A stretch of 64,000 nt of DNA from Hanleya hanleyi (GCA_036873755.1 JAVTVY010019002.1:16718-80717); one strand, 5' to 3'; positions 12,105 through 23,818 are shown, numbered from the stretch's first letter. The notes: generated from the sequence alone by a model not told the origin. A program made the numbers and translations.

Positions 12105-12853
12105 TGACAATACTTAAAAATAATGGAAAAAACGGGCGGTAGGTAAAATGACATGCGGGCAGATGACGGGGAACAAGGAATCAAGTGTGGAAGGCCTAAA
12201 GTCTTTTATCTATTTCATGATTAACAGCGTCATCTGAATCAGGCTGTCTAAATTAGGTGTACGAATATAATCCCTTGAAAAGCGGGTCGACGCTATTCTT
12301 CTCCCGGTATATATAGCAGAAACTGTCAGCGAATGAATTCTCACTGCCGCCTATAGAAACCTTTATTGTAAATACTTCCAGCTACATTTCAGTCAAAATT
12401 ATTTTGCACATTCATCGTACAATATTTACAGTAGTGAACGAAGTGAATAACCAAATTTATTATATACTTGGCGATGAGATAGTGAAATTTATCAATCGAA
12501 TAAAAGCGATATTTTCACTGAGTGATGATATCAAATTGTTGGCTGACGGGAGTTGGCCGACGGGTCGGCATGAAAATCGTTTATTCGGAGGAAAAATTTA
12601 ATAGATTTCATGGGATCTGCTGGATGTCATCGATACTAAATTACATGATACCCGACTGAAAGAAGTTTGCTTGCAGGTGAACCGTAGCATGTGCGATTTG
12701 TTGACAGCGAAGTAGTCCGTGAGTGACGTCAGAGCGAAAATAATCACTGTTTCAGTGTATCTTCAGTCGAAAAGTTCTACAAAATCTGAATTATTTTAAT
12801 GTTTTCAAACATCCAGAATAAGTAGTACAACAGAAGTATATAATAAGAAGAAA
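12105..12853. other. No gene seen
   Basis: Non-coding. The short open frame near 12,404 shows no domain. Confidence 0.55.
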
Positions 12854-12985
12854 ATCAACTGTTTCTTGACGAATACCATAAATATTTCATCTCGTGGGGT
12901 GAGAAAATTGGCAAACTCTTGAAAATACCAATTTTCTCACCCCACTCGATGAAATATTTATGGTATTCGTCAAGAAACAGTTGAT
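12854..12985. repeat. 132-bp near-perfect palindrome
   Basis: Two arms of about 58 bp (12,854-12,911 and 12,928-12,985) are reverse complements with one or two mismatches, separated by about 16 bp. Each arm contains GACGAATACCATAAATATTT and GGGGTGAGAAAATTGG. It would form a long hairpin. It is probably a foldback MITE or a recently collapsed inverted repeat. Confidence 0.9.
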
Positions 12986-14469
12986 ATCCTCTATTTAGCT
13001 GACCTCAAATAAGCTGCATAAGTGAAGAAACTGGAGCAGGTATATCGCCCGCCATGCTTTTTCATGCTTTTACGGCTCACATGCTACCCCGGAAAATGGT
13101 TGCCAGTTAAATGACGTCACTGTTACAAGGCACTGACTGCGTGAATGAGCAGGAGATGGTAAACAAACCATTTATTCTAATGAGATTTAGTGTGTTATTA
13201 CGGCACTATTCCAAGGAAGCGAAAATTTTATAGTGCAAATTATAAGCTTATTCTATTATTTTTGTTACTGAATTATTATTATTTCTATAACCTCACAGCC
13301 CTCTCCAATTCGAATAGCATTTCACCAAATTCAATGATTATTCAGAATTAAATTTTCCATAATAAACTTTGTATCGGCATTTGATTCCAAATTCTACATA
13401 AAACTGGATAAAATTTCAGCTGCAAAAATTTTGCCATGCTGAGAAATGAGGCCACATCAACTGCATGCAATGTACAAATCATGATCGATTCAAGCAAAAT
13501 GGCACATGATACATCAAGAGTATTGGTTAATGTATTATATAGCAAATTCTTACCACGCTTGACAATATACTACTGTCTGAAATACAGCAGAATTAGATCA
13601 CACTCTCTCAAATATTGCAGTAAAAACATCAAACAGAATAGGTTGCTGTGAAAAACGTAATCGAAAATGTGAATATGTCATCATTTCTTGGGTAGGTGCG
13701 CGGATTTCGATGACGTCATATGCGAATGATTTATTCTGCTTTCAGGAGGCGCATTACTACGACTGATGCATCAGGAGTTTGAAATACAGTCAGAGAGACC
13801 ACGTGTGAGATCTGTCAGTTTTGTTGATTTCGTGTGATTTGAGGGCTACACTAATTTATAGCAACGTTTGATACATATTTATTCGTGAGCGGAAAGTATC
13901 TACTGTCTATTTAATTTTGTGTCAAATCAAACACGAAATTTGTTTAACCAGTGTCTGTTTTATTCATGGGAAATGCTAAATATTCAACTCCAAAACGGTG
14001 GCTGTGTGATCTGGTTTCCTACAGCAATTAAATTCAAGCACCGGCATATGTCCGGTGCCGGACCTTTGACCATTGCCAAAAGAACTTTCAAGAAGACATT
14101 CACACCTTAGTAGCTAAATTCAAGGGGAATTTATATCCGAAAATATGATTAACCAATTTTTTCAACCATTACCAGTCTTTTCCAAAGCAAACTTACGTCA
14201 GTCACAAATAAACAAGTCAGGAATAGATTAATACAACTTTATTAATACAAATATGCCTATATACTCTATATCTGGTGTGTCATCCGCCTATACCATAATT
14301 CACCAATATATAGGGCATATGAAACCGATATAAACTCTTGTAATAACCGAAACAAGAATAGTGACCAAAAACACCAAACAAGAATAGTGACGTAGCTGTT
14401 ACCATAGCTACGTCACCAACTACTGACTCTTGTCAATTTGTGCTGACTACAGTCTGACGATTTCTTCCC
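12986..14469. other. No gene seen
   Basis: Non-coding with several short open frames lacking domains. Repeats such as 'aacaagaatagtgac' (14,352 and 14,378) are short and local. Confidence 0.55.
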
Positions 14470-15002
14470 AATGGTTAGGAGTATGGCCATAAAAATTCAC
14501 CCACTTGTCAATCTAGACATTTATTTACATTATTTTCATATTTACATTTATTTTGTACGTAATTTTAGTCAATGGGAATATCAATCGGGCTTAACCGAGT
14601 TAAGTATAAGAACCCAAATGGAGCGTCAAATTGATCTACAAGTGTCAAACAATATAACCGGACCACTATTTTCCCCATGCAGTACCTACAGGTGAAAAGA
14701 TTAACCAAATCATCTTCAATATTAATTTTTCATATCACATTCCTTTATTTTTCACGTGAATTTGACTGTATATTGGGTTAATATTACTTCGGTTGTATTG
14801 TTTGACACTCGTAGATCAATTTGACGCTGTATTTGGGGTTCTTAAACTTAACTGGGTTAAGCCTGATTGACATTCCCATAAAATGACTTACAAAAGAACT
14901 AAACTGTAAATCTGAAATTATTATTATTATTATTTTTTTCAATGACTTCCTCGTGTCTAGAATGACATGTGGGTGAGTTTTCATGACCATACTCCAGGCC
15001 AC
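14470..15002. repeat. Inverted pair of about 200-bp repeats
   Basis: The stretch 14,475-14,665 and the reverse complement of about 14,785-14,997 align along their length. Shared pieces include GAGTATGG, 'attcacccac', 'ttaagtataagaaccc' and 'gcgtcaaattgatctac'. Identity looks to be about 75-80 percent by eye. Each copy alone keeps an open frame of about 70 codons, but the two peptides do not match well, so I do not call them coding. Confidence 0.75.
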
Positions 15003-15584
15003 TGGCGAGAAATCGACAAAAGTCTGACAAGGGTGGGAAATTTTGATTAATCAGATTTTCGGGTAGGCCCTAATTCCCGTGCGCGTGTCGTGCGCTATGA
15101 AACTCGATTAAACGTGCTGATACGAAGTGCCCAACAATGAAAATATGTCACGAAATACCACTCCCCCATACATCAAAGTTACTAGCAGCAAACATTTGGA
15201 TCAAACATTTGCGTGTGTTTTAAATCCAGCTTTGGAAAACCCGGAAAGCTAAACAATGTCCGTGTTTAATTTTTCAGTAATTATTTACATGAACAGAACG
15301 AAAGAAAGGATGGATTATTTTATCAGCGTCTTTACTCCCTTACGGAAATTGTCTTCTTCGAGAACGTTGACATATAAAGACTATTTTGGATGAAGTTGAG
15401 AACACGGAAGTTTCTTGAAGCCGCAGATACATCCTCTAGAACCTTACTACCAGGAATATCATGAGCTGGGTTCTGCTGATGATGAATTTTATTGCACCCT
15501 ACGATTCCGAATGTCCCAGATAAGGGATATACTGTGCGAATTTGACGGCATCAGTAGTATATAAAGCGTATATGGGGGCCCATT
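15003..15584. other. No gene seen; left flank of the composite viral element
   Basis: Non-coding sequence leading up to the left terminal inverted repeat. No clear target-site duplication partner to the right flank of the element was found. Confidence 0.5.
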
Positions 15585-17480
15585 TATGCAAACGAGGGGA
15601 GGTCACAGAGGTCAAAGGTCAAAAGTAGTTCCGGCACTTCCGGTCACGTGACCTTTGTATTCCTCCGCGGTGATGCGGTCGGTTCCGGCGGTGCTGCGGT
15701 AGCTTCCGGTTCCGGGAACACGCCTCCGCAAAGTAGTCCGGAGACAAATACGCTGGGAGAATGTCCGGCAATGTCCGGGAATCTCCGGTAATAAAATGTT
15801 CGGTCATCTCAGGCAATCTCCGGTCATCTCCGGCAATGTCCGGCCTTCTCCATGAGAATAGATAGCCTTTATCTGCCCTTCCGAAGCATCAATGGACTGT
15901 ACAGGGCCCCCGACAATATCGCCATCTATTTGCCCATGTTAACTGGCAAGTGGGGAACCCTCAGTTTCTTCATACAATGGCAGAAGGTAAAGGGTCCTAG
16001 TGGGAATTGAACCGCTTTATCTGGAGGCAGACACGTTATCCATTAGACCACGAGTCACAGGCGGCAAACCAAGGTTGAAAATAGCATATATATGTCTACC
16101 ACTATCACTATATGGCCCATACTGGCGCACTGGCCAATGTCGAACCTACACCACACATGCTCATTGCGGTATGGGTTGTTTGGTCTTGTTTTTCACGCCT
16201 CACCACGTAGAACACGACGGACGGCAACCTCCCCACAGCGCATGCTCCATTTCGCAGGCTCCATTACCATCCCTGCCACCAATAGCGGAAGTTGACCTTT
16301 ACTACGTTGCTATGACGTGTAGGGGAAACCAACCAATGCACGGTTCAGTTTGAATCCGGCCGAACAACTCCTTTAGTGTTGCACATGAGCGAACTACTTT
16401 TCATATGCTCAGTCCAGATAAACAGGGAAAATTATCTCCAGATAATACTTTTTAACGCCAGGTCAACAGAGGTATTATGCAGACTTGAAAAGTAACCGAA
16501 ATGTTCGGAATCCGGTCCAAAAATCTGACTGGTGGCTGGGGTGTTATTAGATCCCCAGCGAGGTGGTTGGACGGACGGAGGCCCGAAGCGATTGGTTGAA
16601 ATTTTTTGAAAAAAGTCACTGTGCGCATGCGTAGGAGGTAAATTGCGCTGGGTGGACATTTTGGGATCTAGGTGGTCCCCTAATGGTCCGATTGTATCGA
16701 GTGACGTATCAATGTGTAGCATTCGTGAAGGAGCATCCGCCTGGACTAGTGAGTCGTCCGTTTTCAACATTCTGCGCACGCGCAGAAAGGAAATTGTGAG
16801 AAAAGGGCATTGGAAGGAACGTTTAGGTGGACCACTAGTGGCCGAGTGAGGAGCATCCGACGGGATGGGTGTGACGTAAAACTGACGTCATTCTGCGCAT
16901 GCGCAGTAGACAAAGTGTATTGGAATGGACGTTTTGGGGTCTCGGTGGGCCACTAATGGTCCACCGAGACTGGATCGAGTGAGGTATCAATGTGTAGCAT
17001 TCGTGAAGGAGCATCCGCCTAGTGTGTCGTCCGTTTTCAACATTCTGCGCAAGCGCAGATATGGAATTGTGAGAAAAGGGCATTGGAAGGAACGTTTTGG
17101 GATCGAAATGGGCGGCTAGTGGTCTGATTGGGTCGAGTGAGGTATCGTTGTGAAGCATGCGTGAGGGAGCATCCTACTGGGTGGATGTGGGTTAGGAATA
17201 TCGTCATCTAGGCATGCGCATTGTGGAAAAAGGGTATGGAAATAGACATTTTGGGGCCGACATGGCCCAATATTGGTCCGATTGGGTCGAGTGAAGTATC
17301 ACGTTGAAGCACTCGTGAGGGAGCATCCGAAGGGATGTGTGTAGCCCGTTTTCATCATTACGCGCATGCGCAGTCTGGCCGTAGTATAGAAAGCAGCAAC
17401 TTTGGGGGTGTGAAGGAAGGTGTTTGGGGTAGAAGAGGGACCATTCTTGGTCCGTATGCGTTTTGTGTAGTCTCATCTTG
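15585..17480. repeat. Left terminal inverted repeat with NRF-1-like palindrome array
   Basis: This matches the right TIR (50,745-52,818) in inverse orientation. From about 16,615 inward it is a tandem array of units near 150 bp. Each unit has a CTGCGCATGCGCAG-like palindrome (for example near 16,772, 16,893, 17,043, 17,360), a segment 'gtatcaatgtgtagcattcg', then GGAGCATCCG, then 'attttgggatctaggtgg' or similar. TGCGCATGCGCA fits the known NRF-1 consensus. No coding frame here is conserved with the right TIR. Confidence 0.85.
15992..16058 (-). pseudogene. tRNA-like sequence in the left TIR
   Basis: Read on the minus strand, it has an A-box TGGTCTAATGG (16,041-16,051) and a B-box GGTTCAATTCC (16,003-16,013), which fit pol III promoter consensus apart from G to A in the B-box. 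The D-arm-like 'aatggataacg' resembles arginine-type tRNAs. The anticodon arm folds only with a 6-base loop, the acceptor stem does not pair well, and a few bases are missing before the B-box relative to the right-hand copy. I call it a tRNA pseudogene or a tRNA-derived promoter. Confidence 0.6.
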
Positions 17481-18060
17481 TAGTTCTCTTGGTGCAGACC
17501 ACGATTTGAGGGTTGTCCATGTCGTCTGTGACGTCATCGTTGACGTCATCAGTAGGAGTAGTAGCGAAAGTGAGCATTCTGGAGGTGTGATGGGTCCGAA
17601 TGTGTCGTGGGGGTGTCATCTTGTAGCTCTCTGAATGTAGACGACGAGTGGTATGGTTTTCGTTGGAAGTCGCATCGTGCTACGCATGCGCAGGTGGGTA
17701 GTAGTAACGAAAGTGGGCATTCTGGATGTGCGTGGGCTTGTATTTGAGTGATTGAGAGACCATTCTTCGCTCCATTGGATCGTGGGAGGTGTCATCGTGA
17801 ATCACTCGTAGACTCCGACTGGACGGGTGTGGGTGGAAGTAAAGCTATATGGCCTGCATGCGCAGACAGAAAATTGTGGGAATAAAGGCATTGGAAGGAC
17901 CGTTATGAGATCGAGATGGACCGATATTGGTCTGAATGGGTCGGGGAGGTATCAGTTTGAGGCACTCATGGCTCCGACTGGAGGGCTTGGGTCGTGGAAC
18001 TGACGTCATTTTGCACATTCGCAGTCGTGGAGTAGTAGAAAAAGGACAGCTTCGAAAGTG
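17481..18060. repeat. Diverged inner part of the GCGCATGCGC unit array
   Basis: Further, more irregular units with 'ctacgcatgcgcaggt' (17,681) and 'cctgcatgcgcagac' (17,852), several TGACGTCA sites near 17,530, and 'cattggaaggaccg'. It ends at 'gtgcgcaagggcactatatc', a junction sequence also found at about 43,224 beside the fifth zinc-finger gene. Confidence 0.65.
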
Positions 18061-18417
18061 CGCAAGGGCACTATATCACATCGGGGGGGGGGATATATAT
18101 TTCATCCAAGTATAGCGGATAGCGGTTGTCGTGAATAACAACAAGTTCAGCAACGTTCATATAGTTTATTATCTCCAATGTTACATCATACCCAGGCTGG
18201 GGAAACCGCTCTGGGTATGTTCATTAAGTTCACAGAAAAAGAAAGTTGAAATATCAAACACCATGTTTTATTATTTAACGCACCGTAACATTAGGTACAA
18301 GTGTTTACAGAGCTCATGTCAACGATCAGCATGTAGACATATAGAGTATATACGGCATGTTATGGTATTCATCAGTGCATGGGTGAATCCGTTCAGCCTA
18401 GGGGGTGGTCGATCATT

Positions 18418-19295
18418 TTAGTCACGTAAAATGTGACATTCGTTGTAATCTCCACCTGCCATTTGGTGTTGGGGCGTTGTTGTCGGGCCCATTCCATTAC
18501 ATTCAATTGGTCCACTTGGTCCAGTACCGTACCAGTCCAGGGACATACGATCTGTAATGATGAAGGGCTGGTCGAACACGAGGCTATTGTGACTGGGGTG
18601 AAAGTACCGGATTTGGCCCGTCGCTTTATGCCGTAATAAATACCCAAAGGTGAGATTTAATTTGAAAGCTGTAGCTTGGTCCTCAAAAATAGTATAGGCG
18701 TAGTGGGAGAGGCTGGTGTTATCCTCTAACCGGAAATTGTACAAGTCCAATATAGGGCGATGGCGGTGGAAACAGTGCCAGACCATGGGCCAATGGCGTC
18801 GATAGATGTCACTCACTGGATGGTCTTCGGGTAACAGATCGCTAGGAACATTTATGGGCTCGTCCACAAAATGTTCGTCGTTGTCAGGCGTAAGACTGGG
18901 AACCGTAACGCTAGGGGCCGGCTGGATATCCAGGCTCTTCTGAACTGTGGGTATAGGCGGGCTCTCCGTGATCGCATCACCAGTGGCATTCGTCTCATCT
19001 TCACTGGGTCTGACCCTCCTGGGTGCCTCTTTAGTGGGAAGTTGTCGCCCAAACCGTACAGACGGGGCATGGATCAAACATTGGTGCTGTCTTAACTGAC
19101 TGGGTCGTTTGAAGAGTCGACCGCAATCGTCGCATTGTTCCGTCGCGCCCTCCGCAGTAAATGATCCTCCCGATTGAATGACCGTGCGCAGGTAACTATA
19201 CAAGTATACCGTGCATCGTTGTTAATGGATGCCTCGTGGCGTGGTAAATTATCTAGACGAGTAAAGTGCTTCTGGCAAGTTGTGCAAGAGAACAT
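18418..19295 (-). pseudogene. C2H2 zinc-finger viral-element protein, copy 1
   Basis: The N-terminus has a finger with 'CTTCQKHFTRLDNL', a second (CARSFNRED) and a third (CDDCGRLFKRPSQLRQH). A Pro/acidic linker of about 90 residues follows, then a domain starting 'DIYRRHWPM' with 'FHRHRP', 'LYNFRL', 'DQATAFKLNL' and 'VFDQPFIIT'. I recall similar finger-plus-domain regions in predicted invertebrate proteins that continue into DNA polymerase B, so a replication link is possible, but no polymerase motif follows here. Lesions include an extra codon in finger 2 near 19,200, a frame change near 19,150 and another near the C-terminus (about 18,530). Function unknown. Confidence 0.7.
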
Positions 19296-19599
19296 ATCGT
19301 CTGTGGTCCAAATGGGTCGTGTTGATGTCGTGTTGATGCAAACGTGGGGGCGAATCAGGTTGGTGTCATTTGTATGGTGAGCCGATTCATTCTACGTATG
19401 CGCAGTCGTGGATGAAGCACTTATGGGGTAGAGGCCGACTGGGGTGGTTGCTATTGGAAGTCACGTTATTCAACGCATACGCAATCGGTTAGTAGTAGAG
19501 AAAGGGCAGTTTCGGAGGTGCGCATGTGCGAGTAGTTGACAAAAGGTCCAGGTTCGGTCTGGCTACTTGGTAGTTATTTTCCCTGTAGGATACCGGTTA

Positions 19600-19629
19600 C
19601 AGGAAGTGTGTGTGTGTGTGTCTGTGTGG

Positions 19630-19660
<31 letters not shown>

Positions 19661-19725
19661 CTCGAGCGCGCGTGTTTAAGGGTGCGCGTGTGTGTGTTTG
19701 TGTGTGAGTTCAACCGTGCACACTG
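19600..19725. repeat. GT-rich microsatellite
   Basis: Interrupted (GT)n tract, mirrored by a (CA)n tract at 25,780-25,845 in the opposite palindrome arm. Confidence 0.95.
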
Positions 19726-20158
19726 TCAAATTACATTCTCTCAGAGAACTTTCTCTCGTCGGAACAATATGCCTAGACACATTTAATATAAACACAACCA
19801 AGAGACATCAACAACAACAGGAACATTGCGTATTACACATTTTATTATCCCCTTCATCACAACACACCCAAACTAGGGGAGGCACTATGGGTATGTTTAC
19901 AACTCTCGTATGCTCTTCTCCGCGTATCAGACGCATTGTTGGCTGCTACTGTCCAATCCTTTCTGCATTTGTTGTCCATGTCTGCCTTACTATTTATCCA
20001 CAGAATAAAAATTAAAATATCAAACACCATGTTTTTTATTCTAAGCACCGTAATATTAGGTGCATGTTTTTACAGAGCAGACTTTTTACGATCAGCATGT
20101 GAACATATAGAGAATATGCGCCATATTACGGTATCCATCAGTGCATGGGTGAATGCGT

Positions 20159-21074
20159 TCATTCGGTGGGGTGGTTAATCAGTCTAGCCACAAAAAACGT
20201 GACATTGGTCACCCTATCCACCTGCCAATTTTCGTTGGGGCGTTGTTGACAGGCCCATTCTGAGGGATCCACGGTCTGCAGCTGCTCTAGCATCGACTCC
20301 AGTGAACTCCTATTGATGATGGTGAACGGCTGGTCAAATACCCTGATGTTGGCATTGCAATAGACATACCGCGGTTTCTCTGTCTCTGTATCTTCCAGCA
20401 CATAGCCAAAAGCGAGATGTACCTTGAAGGCCGTAGTTTGGTCCTTGAAGATGGCATCCACGTATCTGTGCAGAGAGGTGAGGTCGGTCAGTCGGAAATT
20501 ATAGATGTCTAGCAGCGGCCGATGACGGTGGAAACATCGCCGGATCATGGGCCAGTGGCGTCGATAGATGTCACTTACTGGATAGGTGTCCGGTAGGAGA
20601 TCGCTGAAGACATCCATTGGATCTTCCTGGAAATGTTCGATGTCGTCAGGCCAATGACTCGGAACCATATCACTAGGGGCCGGCTGGATATCCAGGCACT
20701 CCTCGACAGCGGGTATAGGCGGGCTGTTTAAGCGCGCTTTACCAGCGACATTAGTCTCCCTGGGCTCGTCTTCAGTGGGACAGACAATTCTCTTCAGTGG
20801 GAATTTGTCGACCAAGCCGTGATGTCGGACCATGACTCGAGCGTTGGTGCTTTCTTAACTGACGGGGCCGTTTAAAGAGTTGACCACAATCGTTACATTG
20901 TTCCATCGTTCCCTCGTGGAGTAACCGTTCGTGGCGCAGTAAAGCATCTTCCCGATTGAATGACCGTGCGCAGATTATACAAGTATACCGTACGCCGTTA
21001 TGGGTGGAGATCCCGTGGCGTCGTAAATTATTTTGACGAGTAAACTGCTTCTGGCAAGTCATACAAGAGAACAT
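20159..21074 (-). pseudogene. C2H2 zinc-finger viral-element protein, copy 2
   Basis: Starts at the ATG at 21,074 (MFSCMTCQKQFTRQNNL). It has three C2H2 fingers in residues 1-85: C-x2-C ... H-x4-H, then CIICARSFNRED ... H-x4-H, then CNDCGQLFKRPRQL ... H-x4-H. A linker follows, then the conserved domain ('DIYRRHWPMIRR', 'DIYNFRLTDL', 'DQTTAFKVHLAFGYVL', 'VFDQPFTIINRSSL', 'QQRPNENWQV'), stopping after 'LINHP'. A frameshift near 20,780-20,800 separates fingers from domain, and the mirror copy at 24,407 has the same lesion. The domain half is otherwise clean. A TATA box and inverted CCAAT lie upstream. Function unknown; DNA binding is inferred from the fingers. Confidence 0.75.
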
Positions 21075-21120
21075 GTCGGCTGTGGATCAGGGACTGATGA
21101 ACATTCCCACCTACCGCCTG

Positions 21121-21175
21121 TTTTATAACCCCTCGCCCTACAAGAGAACACTCCTACGTTGTTCTCTCCACCAAT
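21121..21175 (-). promoter_or_regulatory. Core promoter of zinc-finger copy 2 (TATA + CCAAT)
   Basis: On the minus strand, TATAAAA at 21,121-21,127 lies about 47 bp before the ATG, and an ATTGG (inverted CCAAT, 21,171-21,175) lies about 45 bp further upstream. The same pair at the same spacing occurs before copies 3 and 4. Confidence 0.7.
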
Positions 21176-21583
21176 CAGCGCATCGCCGTCCTGTCCTGTT
21201 CACACAGGATTACAAGCGTCTGGTCCGTCATCATAATTCAGCCGTCGTCCATTGGAGAATATCCGCGTCCATAATCCAAAGACCTATTCCGTATTCCATA
21301 TAACAGTATTAGCACTAAATTCGAAAAGACAGTCATAGTATGCATAAACATGGGCTTGTTTCCTGCAAGGGAGAAGCGGTCAACAGTTTTCAATGATGCC
21401 GGCAAGACATCATGATCTTCCAAAATTATCAAATCCGTATCGCTGATCAGTATTCTTAATCCATAATATTCGTTGTAAAGTCGTCATCTTTGAATGTGAC
21501 TGTTCATATGAGTACCACGAAGGTCTTGAAGTACATGGGTTCATGCGGCCCCTAGCCCCGGGTTAAGCGGAATTAGACACAAG

Positions 21584-22975
21584 TTACGAAACGTAACGCC
21601 ATAGATCTTGCACGCTACGTTCGTATTTTGCTATCAGCATGCGATATGTATCGCCAAATTTGAGAAACTTTGAGTGGAGGCGCTTGGTGGTGTAGCCCTG
21701 TTTCTGCAACAATGTTTTGTGACAGTGATTAAAATCGTCACATTTCACGCAGGATCTAGCAAATGCTACTAGGCGTGATATGTATACGCCATATGCAGGT
21801 CCCACTGGAATATCACTGTCCAGAAAGGGATAGTTTACGATGTCGAAATTGTAATCATCTCTTTTGTCATACAGTCGACGAGAGAGAAGGCCAGCTTCAT
21901 TTTTATAGAGTTATAGGTCTAAATACGATGTGCCTGTAGGGTTATCTGTAGTTTCCTTCAAATCCAGTGAAGGTGGATATATATCCTTCACTGCGTCATT
22001 TATATAGCGATTATCCACAGCGAGAAGATCGTCTATATATCTTTTGGTGAATGAGAAGGAACGGGCTTTGAATGGATCGGTTTTTGAAAGCGCCTCCATA
22101 TAGTCATATTCATAAGAGAACAGATATAGGTCAGCCAATAGTGGTGCAAAATTAGTATCCATTGGAATACCTATATGCTGTTGATATATTGTGTTGCCAA
22201 ATTTCACATAGATATTTTTAATGAGAAATTCAAGCAACTCTATTAACAAAGAAACATTCCATGAATGATATCTCTTGTATGTAGTAGAGCTAAAGAATGC
22301 TTTATGGCTTCCGACATTAATATATCTACGATCAGTTTTCTTGAACACAGATACTATTAATGCACTTAGACGGTCAATAAGGTCCTGATGAGGGATTGTG
22401 GTATAGAGAGTCGAGAAATCCCATGTGGATACATGTCTATACGGTATGTGACCTTTAGCATCAAGTTCTTCCGTAAGACATTTTGAGTTTTTCAACGCCA
22501 GAGTTTTTAGAAATAGTGGCGCAATACCTTTCCCAAAATGCTTTTACCTCCTGAAGGGCCCTCGTCAACAAGGTTGAAAGAAGCTTGGTGGTGCAGCTTC
22601 TAGAACCAGCTATGAATCTAGCTTTGTATGGTGATTTATGCATTTTGGGAGTCCAGTATACTTTTGGTATATCGTTATGTTTGGTTGGAAGACAAATACC
22701 TCTTTCCTTGAGAAACGTTCTGTGATTGTTAAATAAATCTTCCAGAGTAAATGCAGTTTGAGAGTAAGTAGACGTATTTGATGACGATATGTTTACACTC
22801 AATACTTCAACCAGCACCTGGTAATAGTAATATTTACATATGAATATTATATTATTTGGAGCTTTGTCTGCTGGGACTATGACGAATTTACTCTGGAGAT
22901 TTGCTAGAACTTCTTGCGAATTGCGGCTTCTCAGTACTTGTTTTGCTTGGGAAGGGTATAGGGGTGGGCATATGA
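21584..22975 (-). pseudogene. Penelope-like reverse transcriptase, inserted in the left palindrome arm
   Basis: Reading on the minus strand: 'FVIVPADKAPNN', 'PKVYWTPKMHKSPYKARFI' (RT domains 1-2), 'WDFSTLYTTIPHQDLIDRL' (catalytic Asp motif A), 'GIPMDTNFAPLLADLYLFSY' (motif B), 'RYIDDLLAVDN' (motif C) and a C-terminal 'AYGVYISRLVAFARSC'. This pattern fits Penelope-like or related eukaryotic RTs. No GIY-YIG endonuclease is seen. There is a frameshift near 22,480 and an in-frame TAA at about 21,911. The right palindrome arm lacks this block, so it inserted after the palindrome formed, or was lost from the other side. The exact element ends are unclear (about 21,215-22,970). Confidence 0.65.
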
Positions 22976-23392
22976 CCCGTGGACGTACATGTGAATCATG
23001 CGGTGTAGCCAACGAAGATTACGCGACGTTATCTGTGATTCCATGAGTTGTAGAGAAAGCAGTCTCTCGGACGCGTACATGAGACGGATCATGTAGAAAC
23101 ACCCGATGCTTAACTCACTCTGTATTAACTACTTTGGTGTTCGGTAAGCCTGCATCGCTGCTCTATTGCACGAATATATACGCAATAAAGCACCAAAGTA
23201 CCGCTTTACCATGTTGAATTGGTGCCCTATAACACTAGTGTTGCTTAGTAACGCGACATTCATGTTCTGTACACTGTCTGAGTTGTGTATCGTCACAAGA
23301 AGTGACGTTCATCTGGCGGTGCTGCCTGGACCCTGATGGCGGCCCCGGATGCCTGCGTGTTCATCTATGTACATCGACGGACGTGACGTGTG

Positions 23393-23590
23393 TGTGTGTG
23401 TCTGTGTGTGCGCGAATTCCTATATGTACAGACACCACCACCTACACCACGACCAACACCACGACCACCACTACCACCAACACCAACACCACCACCACCA
23501 CCACTACCACCACCACCACCATACACCACCACCACCACCATCACCACCTGCCGTTGACGGACGTCAACGCCCGGTGGTGGTGGTAGCTCC
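23393..23590. repeat. CAC-rich microsatellite in the palindrome centre
   Basis: A short GT run is followed by about 130 bp of ACC/CAC triplets, ending in GGTGGTGGTGG. It is present in the left arm only. Translated frames here give Thr- or His-rich peptides that are artefacts of the repeat. Confidence 0.95.
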
Positions 23591-23597
23591 CATGTGG

Positions 23598-23818
23598 CAG
23601 AGCTCTTAGATCGGAGCTCTCGGAGCTCGGAACTCAGAGCTCGGAAGTGACCTCATCGCATGCATGCGCGCGTACCTGTGGTGCCCCCGCACCTTGGTGT
23701 ACCCTATACCCTACGGATTATAGGGTACAGGGCGCACCACAGGTACGCGCGCATGCATGCGATGACTTCATTCCGAGCTCCGAGCTCCAAGAGCTCCGAT
23801 CCAAGAGCTCTGCCACTC
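23598..23818. repeat. Core palindrome at the symmetry centre
   Basis: The inner arms carry GCATGCATGCGCGCGTACC (about 23,658) and GGTACGCGCGCATGCATGC (about 23,741), preceded and followed by GAGCTC-rich stretches. The centre near 23,714 is 'accctataccctac / attatagggtac'. It is a strong candidate for the hairpin end or fusion point of two inverted element copies. Confidence 0.8.

Noticed and set aside
16600..17640. Several open frames of 60-115 codons in the TIR arrays
   Set aside because: They arise from the repeated units and are not kept between the left, internal and right TIRs.
23302..23609. Thr/His-rich open frames that look like metal-binding proteins
   Set aside because: They are translations of a CAC/ACC microsatellite found in one palindrome arm only.
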